Shown: positions 25,201-35,775, numbered from the stretch's first letter. The stretch: DNA of 38,400 bases from Mucilaginibacter sp. (GCA_028287865.1 JAQBOU010000263.1:1-38400), one strand, 5' to 3'. Notes: generated from the sequence alone by a model not told the origin. Numbers and translations: made by a program.

Positions 25201-26637
25201 ATGAAGAAATCTTTCCTGTTAATTTTTTGGGTTTTTCTGGCATTGTCGTCTTTTGCAAAGGGAATAGATGATAGTGCGGGTTTGGATACTAACAAGGTTA
25301 TTAAATTAAATAAGCAAGGTTTTGCTATACGATTTACTAATCCGCACCAAACTGTTATTGATGCTGGAAAAGCGTTAGAAATAGCACAAAAATTAAATTA
25401 CGAAGTTGGTATTGCTGAGTCATGGCGTATTATGGGTATAGGAAACTATTATTTAAGTCAATATGTAAAAGCAATAGATAATTATTTAACCGCTCTTAGT
25501 TACTTTGAAAAAATTAATGATTTGCGGGGCCAGGGAAAAGTATATAATAATATTGGAAATTTATACCGTGATAATGATCTTGACCAGGCATTGGAGTATT
25601 TCCAAAAATCATTGGCAATTGCCAAAAAACTATCTGACAATAAATTAATGGCTCCGATATATATGAACATGGGCAATGTTTATTATAGTAAAAAAAGCTT
25701 CAATCAGGCGCTAAGTTTTTATAACAAAAGCAATGAAATGTTTATTGCTTTAAAAGATTCAGTTAACCTGGTACAATGCATGCAAAACAAAGGAGTTGTA
25801 TATTATAGTCTTAACCAGTTTGAAAAGGCAGAAAGCTTATTGTTAGCGGCTAACGCGGGAGCTCAAAAATTGGATTTAAATGAATCCGTAGCTCGCATTG
25901 ATCTCACGCTTGCCGATTTATATATCCGGCAAAATAAATTTAATGAAGCGGAGAAAACGATAGCTGAAGGCGTAAATTTATCAAATATTGTTAATAATGA
26001 TAAAACCAAATACGATTTTAAGTATACAAGCTTTCAACTCGATTTAAAACAAAAAAACTATGAACATGCTTTAAATCACCTCTATAACATTTATAAACAA
26101 GACAGTGCTGTATACCGGGAAAACTCATCCACACAAATAAATTTGATACAGGAACAGTTTAAACAGCAAGCCCGCCAAAGGGAAACAGAAATATTACGTC
26201 AACGCCAGAAATATGACCGTGTAAGATTTTGGGGAGTAACCATTATGGCTGGCCTGTTATTGATCTTGGTTGCCGTTTTAATAAACAATGTGAAGCGTAA
26301 AGCCCGCACTAATATTCAACTTACTAATCTTAATGCGGAAGTATCAAGGCAAAAGGATAACCTTGACAGGATAAATCACCACCTGGAAGAAATAATTGAT
26401 GAAAGGACCAAAGACCTGCAGGTGAAAAATAAAAAGCTTTCCGAATATTCCTCTTATCTGTCTCATCAGATACGCGGGCCTATTGCTACCTTAAAGGGTT
26501 TAATGAACCTCGAAAAGGAGGGATTGGTTGATCAGCCCGAATGTATCCGGATGATGAATAAATGCGTAGGCGAAATTGATGATAAAATTATTGAAATGAG
26601 CGACATGCTTCATGATCCGGGGAGGAAAGGATTTTAG
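25201..26637 (+). CDS. TPR sensor with transmembrane helix and His phospho-acceptor domain, no ATPase domain
   Basis: 478 residues. A signal peptide at 1-19 (ending SSFAKG) is followed by about six tetratricopeptide repeats from about 55 to 320 (for example GQGKVYNNIGNLYRDNDLDQALEYF and MNMGNVYYSKKSFNQALSFYN, one 34-residue unit each). One transmembrane helix lies at about 341-363. A coiled coil covers about 370-415, then a histidine-kinase dimerisation helix with the H-box YLSHQIRGPIATLKG (His422). The protein ends about 55 residues later, with no N, G1 or G2 boxes of a HATPase domain, and nothing like them follows in any frame before 26735. It may be a phosphotransfer or scaffold partner. 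Which kinase it pairs with is unknown. Confidence 0.85.
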   Translation: MKKSFLLIFWVFLALSSFAKGIDDSAGLDTNKVIKLNKQGFAIRFTNPHQTVIDAGKALEIAQKLNYEVGIAESWRIMGIGNYYLSQYVKAIDNYLTALSYFEKINDLRGQGKVYNNIGNLYRDNDLDQALEYFQKSLAIAKKLSDNKLMAPIYMNMGNVYYSKKSFNQALSFYNKSNEMFIALKDSVNLVQCMQNKGVVYYSLNQFEKAESLLLAANAGAQKLDLNESVARIDLTLADLYIRQNKFNEAEKTIAEGVNLSNIVNNDKTKYDFKYTSFQLDLKQKNYEHALNHLYNIYKQDSAVYRENSSTQINLIQEQFKQQARQRETEILRQRQKYDRVRFWGVTIMAGLLLILVAVLINNVKRKARTNIQLTNLNAEVSRQKDNLDRINHHLEEIIDERTKDLQVKNKKLSEYSSYLSHQIRGPIATLKGLMNLEKEGLVDQPECIRMMNKCVGEIDDKIIEMSDMLHDPGRKGF

Positions 26638-26735
26638 TCGGAACCTGCAAAATTTAATCAAGGCTACGTCGTAGCATTAATACATCTTATAGTTAGCAGT
26701 AGCGGCAATTTAAGCAGCAAGTCTAAAAAAGTTTC

Positions 26736-27020
26736 CTAACTGGGTAAAGTGGAATGAATTTGTGCTTCAATCAATCCAAGGTATATACAATACCGGGATA
26801 TCATTTGAAGGATAAGCAACTGGCGATGCTTTTTATATCCTTTGGTTTCGAAGGCCAGTGTTTCTGGTCCCGCTGTAACAAAAAATCTGACTTCTCCGTC
26901 ACTTGGATTAAATCTCGATTTCATATCAAATACCTTTACCTTTAATTTGCTGTTCGGGTCATGAATAGTCCCATTTTTTAAAGCTTCGTCCTTTGGAATT
27001 GATATTAGATAATTTGACAT
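26736..27020 (-). CDS. Small hypothetical protein
   Basis: 94 residues starting MSNYLISIPKDEALKNG. The first 65 residues have a mixed polar, beta-rich make-up (KLKVKVFDMKSRFNPSDGEVRFFV) and codon use like the neighbours. The last 25 residues are more hydrophobic and may be the result of a frame change. I recognise no family. It sits between a TPR sensor (convergent) and an XRE regulator on the same strand, with about 190 bases between. Confidence 0.5.
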   Translation of the reverse strand: MSNYLISIPKDEALKNGTIHDPNSKLKVKVFDMKSRFNPSDGEVRFFVTAGPETLAFETKGYKKHRQLLILQMISRYCIYLGLIEAQIHSTLPS

Positions 27021-27147
27021 GCCAGATAATTTATTTTCTGTGCCAATACAATTTTTACTCCAAAATCATCTTCGGTTGGGCTATAAAGTATTTTAGAACT
27101 TTATTATAAAGGAATTAGTATAAAATTTCGACAAAAAACCATATTAA

Positions 27148-27181
27148 AACCCCGTCAACGCATTAAAGTGAAGACAGGGTT
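27148..27181 (-). terminator. Terminator after the XRE regulator
   Basis: On the minus strand AACCCTGTC pairs with GACGGGGTT (one mismatch) across a 16-base loop, followed by TTTT. It lies 32 bases after the stop. Confidence 0.6.
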
Positions 27182-27212
27182 GTCGTATTTTTTGAACAGT
27201 ATATGAGTTTTA

Positions 27213-27581
27213 TTAAACCGAGGCAGACGTTCTGTTATGTAATTCTTCATACAGAAGGATTACTTTGCGCTGTAAACTTGCAATTTCAGCTTCACGGTCA
27301 ATGATCTTCTTTTGAGCAATGTTTATATTGGAAATCTGAGGTTCAACATCTTTGGCATCTAAGGCTAATAACATTACTACATTTACTTCGTATATGTTAG
27401 CAATTTGTTCAAGACGGGATAAATTGATATCAGTAACACCCGTTTCAATTTTTGAAAAGGCCGGAATTGAAATTCCTAAGCGGTTTGCTACATCCTCCTG
27501 GCTCCAGCCACGTTGATGACGAATAGTCCTGATGTTTTGGCCAACTGATTTGTTGGTTTTCTTTTTTAATGTTTCATTCAT
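27213..27581 (-). CDS. XRE-family helix-turn-helix transcription regulator
   Basis: 122 residues. Residues 13-67 form a Cro/C1-type DNA-binding domain: VGQNIRTIRHQRGWSQEDVANRLGI, then SIPAFSKIETGVTDINLSRLEQIANIYEV. The C-terminal part (about 85-118) is a predicted coiled coil (IAQKKIIDREAEIASLQRKVILLYEELH) that would dimerise the protein. No metabolite-binding domain. It is probably a single gene, with the divergent side facing a 160-base spacer before uvrD's end. Target unknown. Confidence 0.88.
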   Translation of the reverse strand: MNETLKKKTNKSVGQNIRTIRHQRGWSQEDVANRLGISIPAFSKIETGVTDINLSRLEQIANIYEVNVVMLLALDAKDVEPQISNINIAQKKIIDREAEIASLQRKVILLYEELHNRTSASV

Positions 27582-27744
27582 AACAATTGCTCAATAGTTT
27601 AAGATTAACGAGGTTAAATACAAGCCAAATTCTGTGCCATTATTAATTATTGGGCAAAATGAACTTGCGAAACAATTAATAAATGTCTTATCAAAAAAAG
27701 TGTGGAATCTATTCCACAAATATTGGGAATTATTTTCGTTTTAT

Positions 27745-30012
27745 TTAAACTATTCGCAGTTTTGCAAACTTAAGAAGCAATTGTTTCTGTCCAATTTCTT
27801 TAAAAAAAATAGTCGCTTTTATATCGGGCTTGTTTCCTTCAAGGCTTAATACCTTTCCAAATCCAAATCTTTCATGTTCAACCTCCATACCCACCTGCAG
27901 GTTTGATGTATCTGATGGTGCAAAGCCGGCCGACGGAACATGGGCTTTTGCTAATATCGATGTTGTTTTAACCGTTGGTTGCTTAGGCTTTGAAAATGTA
28001 TCGCCACGGCTGCTCCACGCATTTCTGTCATCATCAAAAAAAGGATTGCTGCTGTTTACCGGTTTTGCTGTAAAGTCAAGCTCCAGGTATTTTGCATCAA
28101 TTTCATCAAGGAAACGACTTGGCTCACAGTTAATCAGCGTTCCAAATTTAAAACGAGAGGTTGCATAGCTTAAAGTAAGTTTATTTTCGGCACGTGTGGT
28201 TGCCACATAAAACAAGCGGCGTTCCTCTTCAAGATCGCTTCTTGAATTCAATGACATTTGTGAAGGAAATAAATTTTCTTCCAAACCAACCACATAAACC
28301 TGCGGAAACTCCAGCCCCTTGGAAGAGTGGATGGTCATTAACGACACCGTGTCTGCATCGGGGTTATTATCTTTATCGTCGTTGGTGAGCAAGGCAACAT
28401 CCTGCATAAATACGTCCAGCCCTTTTTCTTCAAGATCTTCTCTTTCCGAAAATTCTTTGATCCCGTTTAAAAGCTCCTGTATGTTTTCGTAACGGTTAAG
28501 CCCTTCCACTGATTTGTCTTCATACAAATCTTTTAACAAGCCTGAGTGCTGCGCTATATGAAGCGCTGATTCATAAGCTGTAAGGGTTTTGGTGAGCACC
28601 TGGAAGCTCTGGATCATGGTAGCAAAAATACCCACAGATGCTGATGTACGGCCATCCAGGTACTTTGACGGGTTAATGATCACTTCCCACGGTGTAATTT
28701 TATTTTGGTCGGCGCTAACGATGATACGGTCAACCGTGGTATCGCCAATGCCTCGCCGGGGATAATTTATAACACGTTTTAATGCCTCTTCATCATTCGG
28801 GTTAAAGGTTAACCTGAAATAGGCAATCAGGTCCTTTATTTCTTTACGTTGATAAAAAGATAAGCCTCCATATATTTTATAGGGTGTGCCCATTTTGCGC
28901 AACGCTTCTTCCATTGACCGCGATTGTGCATTGGTGCGATATAAAATTGCAAAATCATGCCATTTTAAACCCCTGGTGCTGCGTTCCTGCATAATGGATT
29001 CGGCAACCAGCTTCCCTTCTTCATTATCGCTGAAAGCACGCATTACCTTTATCTTGTCACCGGCTTCTTTTTCAGAAAATACATTTTTTTTAAGCTGTTC
29101 CTTATTGTTTGAAATGATGCTGTTGGCAACGTTCACTATATTTTGGGTAGAGCGGTAATTTTGTTCCAGCTTAAATATTTTAAGGTCCGGGTAATCCTTT
29201 TCAAAGTTGAGTATGTTCTGAATGTTAGCCCCTCTGAAAGCGTAGATACTTTGTGCATCGTCTCCAACCACACATATGTTTTCGTTAACGGCGGCCAGTT
29301 TTTTTACAATAAGGTATTGCGAAAAGTTGGTGTCCTGGTACTCGTCAACCATCAGGTACTTAAATTTGTGCTGATATTTGTTTAATACTTCAGGGTATCT
29401 TTTAAGCAACTCGTTTGTTTTATACAAAAGGTCGTCAAAATCCATAGCACCTGCACGGTAACACCTGTTTGCATAATTTTCATAAACTTTACCTAAATGA
29501 GCCCTGCCTGAAGAAAGGTCATCCGCCTGTATTTGTTCGTTTTGCTGGTATTCCTGCCATGATACCAGGTTGTTTTTTGCGGCTGATATGCGGTTATGTA
29601 CAAAATTTGGACTATACAGTTTATCGTCCAGGTTCATTTCTTTTAAAATGGCCCTTAGCACGCTTTTACTGTCATCGGTATCATAAATAGTAAAATTATT
29701 CGGATACCCTATTTTATCCGCTTCAACTCTGAGGAGCTTTGCAAAAACGGAGTGGAAAGTTCCCATCCATATATTTTTGGCGTCGGGCCCTACCAGGTGG
29801 GTAATCCGGTCGCGCATTTCACGTGCAGCTTTATTGGTGAAGGTAAGTACGAGTATATTAAAAGCATCAACCCCGTTACGGATCAGATGTGCAACACGAT
29901 AGGTGATAACCCTGGTTTTGCCCGATCCGGCGCCGGCAATGATCATTACCGGACCCTTTATTTGCTGTACAGCCGCCTTTTGCTCCGGGTTTAATCCCTC
30001 TAAATAATCCAA
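27745..30012 (-). CDS. uvrD: ATP-dependent DNA helicase UvrD/PcrA
   Basis: 755 residues, a superfamily 1A 3'-5' helicase for nucleotide-excision and mismatch repair and for clearing RNA polymerase or recombinase from DNA. Motif I is AGAGSGKT (26-33). Motif Ia is VLTFTNKAAREM, motif II MVDEYQDTN, motif III GDDAQSIYAFRGA, motif IV QNYRST, motif V LMTIHSSKGLEFPQV, and motif VI FYVATTRAE. The C-terminal 45 residues (VGMEVEHERFGFGKVLSLEG) form the Tudor-like RNA polymerase-binding tail of PcrA. The start codon is TTG at 30012: there is no in-frame ATG upstream before a TAA, and an AGAGGA purine run lies at the right distance before the TTG. Confidence 0.95.
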   Translation of the reverse strand: MDYLEGLNPEQKAAVQQIKGPVMIIAGAGSGKTRVITYRVAHLIRNGVDAFNILVLTFTNKAAREMRDRITHLVGPDAKNIWMGTFHSVFAKLLRVEADKIGYPNNFTIYDTDDSKSVLRAILKEMNLDDKLYSPNFVHNRISAAKNNLVSWQEYQQNEQIQADDLSSGRAHLGKVYENYANRCYRAGAMDFDDLLYKTNELLKRYPEVLNKYQHKFKYLMVDEYQDTNFSQYLIVKKLAAVNENICVVGDDAQSIYAFRGANIQNILNFEKDYPDLKIFKLEQNYRSTQNIVNVANSIISNNKEQLKKNVFSEKEAGDKIKVMRAFSDNEEGKLVAESIMQERSTRGLKWHDFAILYRTNAQSRSMEEALRKMGTPYKIYGGLSFYQRKEIKDLIAYFRLTFNPNDEEALKRVINYPRRGIGDTTVDRIIVSADQNKITPWEVIINPSKYLDGRTSASVGIFATMIQSFQVLTKTLTAYESALHIAQHSGLLKDLYEDKSVEGLNRYENIQELLNGIKEFSEREDLEEKGLDVFMQDVALLTNDDKDNNPDADTVSLMTIHSSKGLEFPQVYVVGLEENLFPSQMSLNSRSDLEEERRLFYVATTRAENKLTLSYATSRFKFGTLINCEPSRFLDEIDAKYLELDFTAKPVNSSNPFFDDDRNAWSSRGDTFSKPKQPTVKTTSILAKAHVPSAGFAPSDTSNLQVGMEVEHERFGFGKVLSLEGNKPDIKATIFFKEIGQKQLLLKFAKLRIV

Positions 30013-30160
30013 ATTCTTTTCCTCTTTTCTGTTAGGGCGAAATTAGGATTTTGTGCTGAAAGGCGAAAGGGAATTTCTGATTTCGGATGTTCTATTTCGG
30101 ATTTTATTTTTAATGCTGATAAAGCTTACATTATTAAAGCGTGCTGTAAATCTGCCCTGG

Positions 30161-30194
30161 CCAAAAAAAAGACCTGGCTTAAAACCAGGTCTTT
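30161..30194 (-). terminator. Terminator after the M1 peptidase
   Basis: On the minus strand AAAGACCTGG pairs perfectly with CCAGGTCTTT across a seven-base loop, then eight T. It lies about 30 bases after the stop. Confidence 0.9.
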
Positions 30195-30224
30195 CCTTAA
30201 AGATATTTTAATTCCGGAATCAAA

Positions 30225-32195
30225 TTATTTTCCGCTCCACTCGTTATTTTTCCTGTCCACATCAGGTAGCTGATGGTCAGGGTCAAGCTCCAGGGATTGG
30301 AGAGCAGAAGTTGACGGATATACAAAGGTCCATACACCGTTACGCTGCCAGATATTTACCGGCAGGTTGATAGTTTCCACTTTGCCATTGGCCTGCGTAA
30401 TTTTCAGGATCACCGGCATGGCCATTTTTTCTTTATTTACCAGGGTGATCAATGAACCGTTGGCCGGATCATCCTTAACATACTTAACAGATTGTATTGC
30501 CTGGTCGAGTTTCCATGTAGTAAAGAACCATGGTTTAAAAAACCAGTTAAGATCCTCGCCGGAAGCGTCATTCATCGCCCTGAAAAAGTCATAAGGCAAT
30601 GGATGTTTAAATGCCCAGTGCTTAACGTATTCGTGAAAAGCATAATCAAAACGATCAGGGCCAAGCACTACATTGCGCAGCATATCTAACCCTAATGCGG
30701 TTTTGTTATAATATTGGCCGTAATCATTAATAGCTTCTGGAGCCAGCATCAATGGGTCTTTAGCTCTGCTCATCATACGTGCAATGCCGTTTGCCGCCCT
30801 GTTCTTACTATTAAAATATTCGCCGTTGTTAAATTTAAGGGTTGAGTACTCATTGATAAAAGTATTAAAGCCTTCATCCATCCACATGTATTTGCGCTCG
30901 TTTGAACCAACGATCATCGGAAACCAGTTATGGCCTATTTCATGGGTAATATCGCCCCAAAGAGCCCCGTTCTTTAAATTACTTAAACAGAAGATAATAC
31001 CCGGGTATTCCATACCCAAAGCAACACCTGATACGCTTACAGCCGAGTTCCACGGATACTCAAAGTATTCTTTCGAGTAAATTTCCATACTGTTTTTTAA
31101 ATACTCGGTAGAACGGCCCCATGAATCATTTCCGGCACTTTCAACTGGATAAGTGCTCATGGCAATCCCTTTCCGGCCCGAAGGAAAATTTACCCTTGCA
31201 GCATCCCAGATGAATGCGGTTGATGCAGCCCAGGAAACATCACGCGTGTTCAACATTTTAAAATGCCAGGTTAATGTGCCTTTAAACGGATGTGTAGCTG
31301 CTTGTGTAACTTCATCAGGACTAATGATCATAACAGTTTTATCGCTGTTACGCGCTTCTGCAAGGCGGTTTTGCTGTGTGGTGCTAAGCACTTCTTTTGC
31401 GTTTAACAGATCCCCCGAACCGGCAACGGTCATGTTTGCGGGAGCGGTTATGTAGTAATCATAATCACCATAATCACAATAAAACTCGCCTAAGCCCATG
31501 TAAGGTAATGTGTTCCATCCTTCAACATCGTCATACACGCACATGCGCGGGTACCATTGCGCCAATTCATACACATAACCGTCCTTGAATTTTTTACGGC
31601 CCATGCGGTCGGCGCCGTAAAATGGTATCGAAAAGCTATAATTAACTTTCACCTGTATTTTTTCACCTTTCGCGCCCATCGGGGTATTTAATCTCAGTTG
31701 CATGCGGGCGTCTGTAATAACGGGATCAACTTTATAAGTTTGCCCTTTATACGTAACCGATACCGATTCAACATGATAACCGCCGCGGCCGAAACCTTTT
31801 ACATCAAAGCGATCGCCACCAATTGGTGTGGTTGCTGCACCGCGCGAATCTGGCTTAAAAAGGTTTTGATCAAGCTGTAACCATAAGTAGTCAAGGTTGT
31901 CCGGACTGTTGTTGGTATAGTTTATGGTTACCTCACCGGTAATGGTGGTATCCTGGGCAGTTTCGTTAATACTTGCCTTAATCATATAGTCGGCACGGTT
32001 TTGCCAGTAATGCTCGCCAGGCTGTCCGTTTGCCGAGCGGGTATTTCCGCTGGTCACCGGCCAGGTGACGGGACCAAAAACCTCCTGGTGATCGTATTTT
32101 ATAGAATCTGATGGCGTTTGTGCTCTGGTTGTTGTTGCTGTGATCAGGAGTAAACCCAACGCACTTAGTAAATAATTTAATTTTAAATGACGCAT
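30225..32195 (-). CDS. Secreted M1-family metallopeptidase
   Basis: 656 residues with a signal peptide (1-25, ending TTRAQT). The zinc motif HEIGHNW at about 418 is followed by the third zinc ligand Glu in [13 protein letters not shown], 18 residues on. The exopeptidase motif appears as LGMEYPGI, in place of the standard GAMEN. The N-terminal domain (about 60-290) is the usual M1 beta-saddle ([22 protein letters not shown], one strand pair). The C-terminal helical domain is short and ends at about 656, with a final beta segment. An exported enzyme of this group probably trims peptides in the periplasm; the altered GxMEN may shift specificity. Confidence 0.92.
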   Translation of the reverse strand: MRHLKLNYLLSALGLLLITATTTRAQTPSDSIKYDHQEVFGPVTWPVTSGNTRSANGQPGEHYWQNRADYMIKASINETAQDTTITGEVTINYTNNSPDNLDYLWLQLDQNLFKPDSRGAATTPIGGDRFDVKGFGRGGYHVESVSVTYKGQTYKVDPVITDARMQLRLNTPMGAKGEKIQVKVNYSFSIPFYGADRMGRKKFKDGYVYELAQWYPRMCVYDDVEGWNTLPYMGLGEFYCDYGDYDYYITAPANMTVAGSGDLLNAKEVLSTTQQNRLAEARNSDKTVMIISPDEVTQAATHPFKGTLTWHFKMLNTRDVSWAASTAFIWDAARVNFPSGRKGIAMSTYPVESAGNDSWGRSTEYLKNSMEIYSKEYFEYPWNSAVSVSGVALGMEYPGIIFCLSNLKNGALWGDITHEIGHNWFPMIVGSNERKYMWMDEGFNTFINEYSTLKFNNGEYFNSKNRAANGIARMMSRAKDPLMLAPEAINDYGQYYNKTALGLDMLRNVVLGPDRFDYAFHEYVKHWAFKHPLPYDFFRAMNDASGEDLNWFFKPWFFTTWKLDQAIQSVKYVKDDPANGSLITLVNKEKMAMPVILKITQANGKVETINLPVNIWQRNGVWTFVYPSTSALQSLELDPDHQLPDVDRKNNEWSGK

Positions 32196-32398
32196 TTTTA
32201 ATAGTTAATATTTTGTGGGGCAAAATAACCAAATTAATTATGAAATTGATAATCTGTAAGGTGGATGATACAATTAGGAATTCATTGTCAGGTTTTGCCA
32301 CATATTGATTATAATAAATATGATTTTGTAAAACTTTTGGAAGGTACGGTTGATTTAATAAAAAGTGCGTATAATGTCGCCTTTAATCAACTTTTACA

Positions 32399-34414
32399 AT
32401 GAACCACCTCGCTAATTCAACTTCCCCTTATTTACTGCAGCATGCCAATAACCCGGTTGACTGGTATCCATGGGGAACTGAGGCGCTTCAAAAGGCTAAA
32501 GCCGAAAATAAGCTGATCCTGGTGAGTATTGGGTACTCAGCCTGCCACTGGTGCCATGTGATGGAACATGAAAGTTTTGAGGACGAGAAAGTGGCTGCAG
32601 TGATGAATGAATATTTTGTATGTATAAAGGTTGACCGTGAGGAACGGCCGGATGTTGACCAGGTGTATATGAGTGCAGTTCAGTTAATGAGCGGCAGGGG
32701 AGGGTGGCCCTTAAACTGCGTTTGCCTGCCGGATCAGCGGCCTATTTATGGAGGCACGTATTTTCGCAAAAACGACTGGACCAGTCTGCTGTTCCGTTTA
32801 GCTGATTTTTATAAACAAAAGCCCGATGAAGCAGAAGAATATGCCATAAGGCTCACCCAGGGAATTCAGCAATATGAATCTGTTGAGTTTGTTAAGGAAC
32901 AACCTGTTTACAAAAAAGCCGATCTTGAGGTTATTATTAATAACTGGAAAAACTATTTTGATAAAAAAGAGGGAGGTATGGGTACTGCGCCCAAATTTCC
33001 GATGCCCAACAACTGGATTTGTTTGATGCGTTATGCACATTTAATGAACGACGAAAGCGTTGCGCAAACTGTAAAATTGACCTTGCAAAAAATGGCTTTC
33101 GGTGGTATTTACGACCATATAGGCGGCGGCTTTGCCCGGTACTCGGTTGATGGGTTATGGCACGTGCCTCATTTTGAAAAAATGCTGTATGATAATGCGC
33201 AGTTAATCAGCCTGTATTCCGAGGCTTACACCTGGAATCCGGATGTGTTGTATGAGAAAATTGTTGATGAGATAATTGCTTTTTCGTTGCGGGAGTTAAG
33301 CTCGCCGCTGCATGGCTTTTATTCGGCACTTGATGCCGACAGTGAGGGCAAAGAAGGTAAATTCTATATTTTCACTAAAGCAGAGATAGAAGAGATATTA
33401 GGAGTCGATGCCGAGCTTTTTTGCATCTATTACCATATTACCGGGGATGGCAATTGGGAAGAAGAGCAGTCGAACGTATTATACCGCAAGGAAAATGATG
33501 AACAGCTGGCCGGAAAATTGGGTTTACCGGTTATTGAGCTTGGTGAAAAAATTAATAAGTCCCGCCAAAAGGTTTTTGATGTTCGCAGCCACCGGGTGAG
33601 GCCGGGGCTTGATAATAAAATACTGGCATCGTGGAACGGGCTGATGCTTAAAGGCCTGTGTGATGCTTACCGCGCCTTTAATAAACCGGAGTATTTGGAA
33701 ACAGCTAAAAAGAACGCCAGTTTTATTTTGGATAACCTGGTAAATAACAACGGGAGATTGACGAGGGTTTATGATAAAAACAATGCGCTATCCCCTGGAT
33801 CAGGAATCGCTTTTTTAGACGATTACGCTAATATAATTGATGCTTTTATCGCTTTATATGAAGTAACGTTTGACGAACAATGGCTCCATAACGCAAAGAA
33901 ACTAACAGATAATGCCATTTTACATTATTACAATACAGAATCAGGTATATTTTATTATACAGCTGATGATGACGAACAGTTAATAGCCAGGAAGGCTGAA
34001 ATTATGGATGGTGTAACGCCTGCTTCAAACTCAGTTATGGCACGTAATCTCAAAAAACTTGGCTTATTATTTGATAATGAACAATATCAGACAATTTCAA
34101 CTCAGCTGTTACGGAATATAGTACCGCATTTAGCAAAATACGGTTCTGCTTATTCAAACTGGATTATGTTATTGCAGGAAGAGATTTTCGGAACTTATGA
34201 GATAGCCGTAACCGGCGATGATTATAAAAATATGCGCACGGAATTAGAAAAAAATTACATCCCAAACAAAATTATCTTGGGTGGTAAAAAAGGAAGTTTA
34301 CCTTTGCTGCAGGACAAGTTTAATACTGAAACACAAATATTTATTTGTAAAGATAAAACATGCGGATTGCCTGCCCGTACTATTAATGATGCCTTAAAAC
34401 AAATTCAGGCCTGA
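32399..34414 (+). CDS. Thioredoxin-fold protein of the YyaL/SPATA20 (DUF255) family
   Basis: 671 residues, standard length for the family. The N-terminal domain opens with [23 protein letters not shown] and carries the CxxC in [17 protein letters not shown] (Cys49, Cys52), then [15 protein letters not shown]. From about residue 190 an alpha/alpha-toroid like N-acylglucosamine 2-epimerase or cellulase folds begins: [29 protein letters not shown] and [16 protein letters not shown], then [16 protein letters not shown]. The biochemical role is unsettled; a redox-linked sugar or protein-modifying function is only guessed. No signal peptide. It lies 58 bases before slyD and may share a transcript. 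Confidence 0.93.
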   Translation: MNHLANSTSPYLLQHANNPVDWYPWGTEALQKAKAENKLILVSIGYSACHWCHVMEHESFEDEKVAAVMNEYFVCIKVDREERPDVDQVYMSAVQLMSGRGGWPLNCVCLPDQRPIYGGTYFRKNDWTSLLFRLADFYKQKPDEAEEYAIRLTQGIQQYESVEFVKEQPVYKKADLEVIINNWKNYFDKKEGGMGTAPKFPMPNNWICLMRYAHLMNDESVAQTVKLTLQKMAFGGIYDHIGGGFARYSVDGLWHVPHFEKMLYDNAQLISLYSEAYTWNPDVLYEKIVDEIIAFSLRELSSPLHGFYSALDADSEGKEGKFYIFTKAEIEEILGVDAELFCIYYHITGDGNWEEEQSNVLYRKENDEQLAGKLGLPVIELGEKINKSRQKVFDVRSHRVRPGLDNKILASWNGLMLKGLCDAYRAFNKPEYLETAKKNASFILDNLVNNNGRLTRVYDKNNALSPGSGIAFLDDYANIIDAFIALYEVTFDEQWLHNAKKLTDNAILHYYNTESGIFYYTADDDEQLIARKAEIMDGVTPASNSVMARNLKKLGLLFDNEQYQTISTQLLRNIVPHLAKYGSAYSNWIMLLQEEIFGTYEIAVTGDDYKNMRTELEKNYIPNKIILGGKKGSLPLLQDKFNTETQIFICKDKTCGLPARTINDALKQIQA

Positions 34415-34471
34415 ACAGCGGATAATTATGAACTCTGCTGAATTAAATTAAAAACAAAAATTACATTTATC

Positions 34472-34972
34472 ATGAAGATTAACTCCCAACACGTAGTGTC
34501 ATTAACTTACGATCTGTATGTTGACCAGGAAGACGGTTCAGAAGCTTTACAGGAAAGCGCAACCGAAGAACAACCCCTTACATTTTTATACGGAGCAGGA
34601 CAAATGCTACCAAAATTTGAAGAAAATTTAAGCACCCTTTCCACCGGTGATACATATGATTTCCGTCTTTCAGCCGAAGATGCTTATGGTGATTATGACG
34701 AAGAAGCTGTAGCTAACTTACCAATGGAAATGTTTAACGGTGCTGAAGTGCCTGAAATTGGCAGCGTGCTTCCATTGCAGGACAACAACGGCAATCGTTT
34801 CCAGGGCCAGGTTGTATCAATCGCGGAAGATTCAGTGATTGTTGATCTTAATCATCCGATGGCAGGGCAGGGGCTCCATTTTAAAGGTAATATTTTAAAT
34901 GTGCGCCCGGCTACCCCTGAAGAACTATCACATGGCCACGCCCACGGTGCTGACGGACATCACGCCCACTAA
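34472..34972 (+). CDS. slyD: FKBP-type peptidyl-prolyl isomerase, SlyD type
   Basis: 166 residues. The FKBP core has VVSLTYDLYVDQEDG and the active-site segment PLTFLYGAGQMLPKFEENL, with RLSAEDAYGDYDEE after it. The inserted IF (chaperone) domain lies in between (about residues 75-130: MFNGAEVPEIGSVLPLQDNNGNRFQGQV). The tail is His-rich (SHGHAHGADGHHAH), a metal-binding extension seen in SlyD that can hold nickel, copper or zinc. The function is prolyl isomerisation and holding of unfolded chains in the cytoplasm. A strong terminator follows. The assignment is secure. Confidence 0.93.
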   Translation: MKINSQHVVSLTYDLYVDQEDGSEALQESATEEQPLTFLYGAGQMLPKFEENLSTLSTGDTYDFRLSAEDAYGDYDEEAVANLPMEMFNGAEVPEIGSVLPLQDNNGNRFQGQVVSIAEDSVIVDLNHPMAGQGLHFKGNILNVRPATPEELSHGHAHGADGHHAH

Positions 34973-35010
34973 AAGATATTTTTTTAAATTTTTATCATAC
35001 TGCTGACAAG

Positions 35011-35043
35011 TTCCGTTCATTTTGTAAAAATGAGCGGAATTTT
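35011..35043 (+). terminator. Terminator after slyD
   Basis: TTCCGTTCATTTT pairs with AAAATGAGCGGAA (one G-T wobble) around a short loop, followed by TTTT. Confidence 0.85.
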
Positions 35044-35082
35044 CACCTTTCACCTTTCACCTTTCACCTTTCACCTTTCATC
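35041..35082. repeat. Heptamer microsatellite (TTTCACC)5 plus one degenerate copy
   Basis: Five exact TTTCACC units in a row, then TTTCATC. It begins in the T-run of the slyD terminator and ends next to the stop codon of the minus-strand gene. Confidence 0.95.
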
Positions 35083-35775
35083 TCAATAAAAGTCGAGGCT
35101 GTCATTACCAGCAATAATACATCTGATAATTATTCTCGACAAAACAGGCTTTCCGTTAAATGTAGCCGGTATGAATTTTTGATCAGGTTCGGCAAATAAG
35201 TGAACATCAAGACTAAACGTACGGTTATAATCATACAGGGCGGACAGGAGATGTACTTTATAATCTGCCAGCCTTCCCAAAGGACTTATTAAAAGCTCAA
35301 CATAAGCATTAAAAGAATCGGTATTAACGCCGTAGGAGTCAAACGGAAGTTTAAAAAGGTTGACGTAAGGGATAAAACCATAATAACACCCTCCAATTTT
35401 TAGCGGTCGCGTAACCCTGTCAGTCTTTTTTACGGTGTCGTCAATCTGGTAGCCTAAATCATCTGTGGTGTAAACCGGCGCCTCAAAGGTAATTTCGTTA
35501 GTATCGTAGTTGTAAGTTTCACACAAACTACCATCCTGTTTGTAGAAATTCCAGGTACCTGTTTTTTTGTCCTTTCTATAATACCCGGCGGCTACAATTG
35601 TTCTGCGTTTAAGGAGTGCCCGGTAGGGCCCTTGCTTCGTTTTTTTGTTAGCTTTCAAAACAAAAAATCTTTCAATAACCGATTCGGAAAGCCTGTTTTT
35701 CTGTTCAACAGTGTCCTGCGCAAAACTACTATCGAAATAAAGCAATGAAATAATAAAAAGGAATATGGTTTTCAC
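35083..35775 (-). CDS. Secreted protein with MORN-like motif and TonB-C-like domain
   Basis: 230 residues, starting at GTG 35775 (read as MKTIFLFIISLLYF); this start gives a clean signal peptide of about 19 residues ending SSFAQ, and no ATG fits. Residues 47-85 hold a toxin-antitoxin YwqK/MORN-type pattern (KQGPYRALLKRR, then GYYRKDKKTGTWNFYKQDG). Residues 150-225 (AYVELLISPLGRLADYKV, then FIPATFNGKPVLSRIIIRCI) resemble the TonB C-terminal fold. This combination is common in Bacteroidota envelope proteins of unknown role. No partner genes are nearby. Confidence 0.75.
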   Translation of the reverse strand: MKTIFLFIISLLYFDSSFAQDTVEQKNRLSESVIERFFVLKANKKTKQGPYRALLKRRTIVAAGYYRKDKKTGTWNFYKQDGSLCETYNYDTNEITFEAPVYTTDDLGYQIDDTVKKTDRVTRPLKIGGCYYGFIPYVNLFKLPFDSYGVNTDSFNAYVELLISPLGRLADYKVHLLSALYDYNRTFSLDVHLFAEPDQKFIPATFNGKPVLSRIIIRCIIAGNDSLDFY

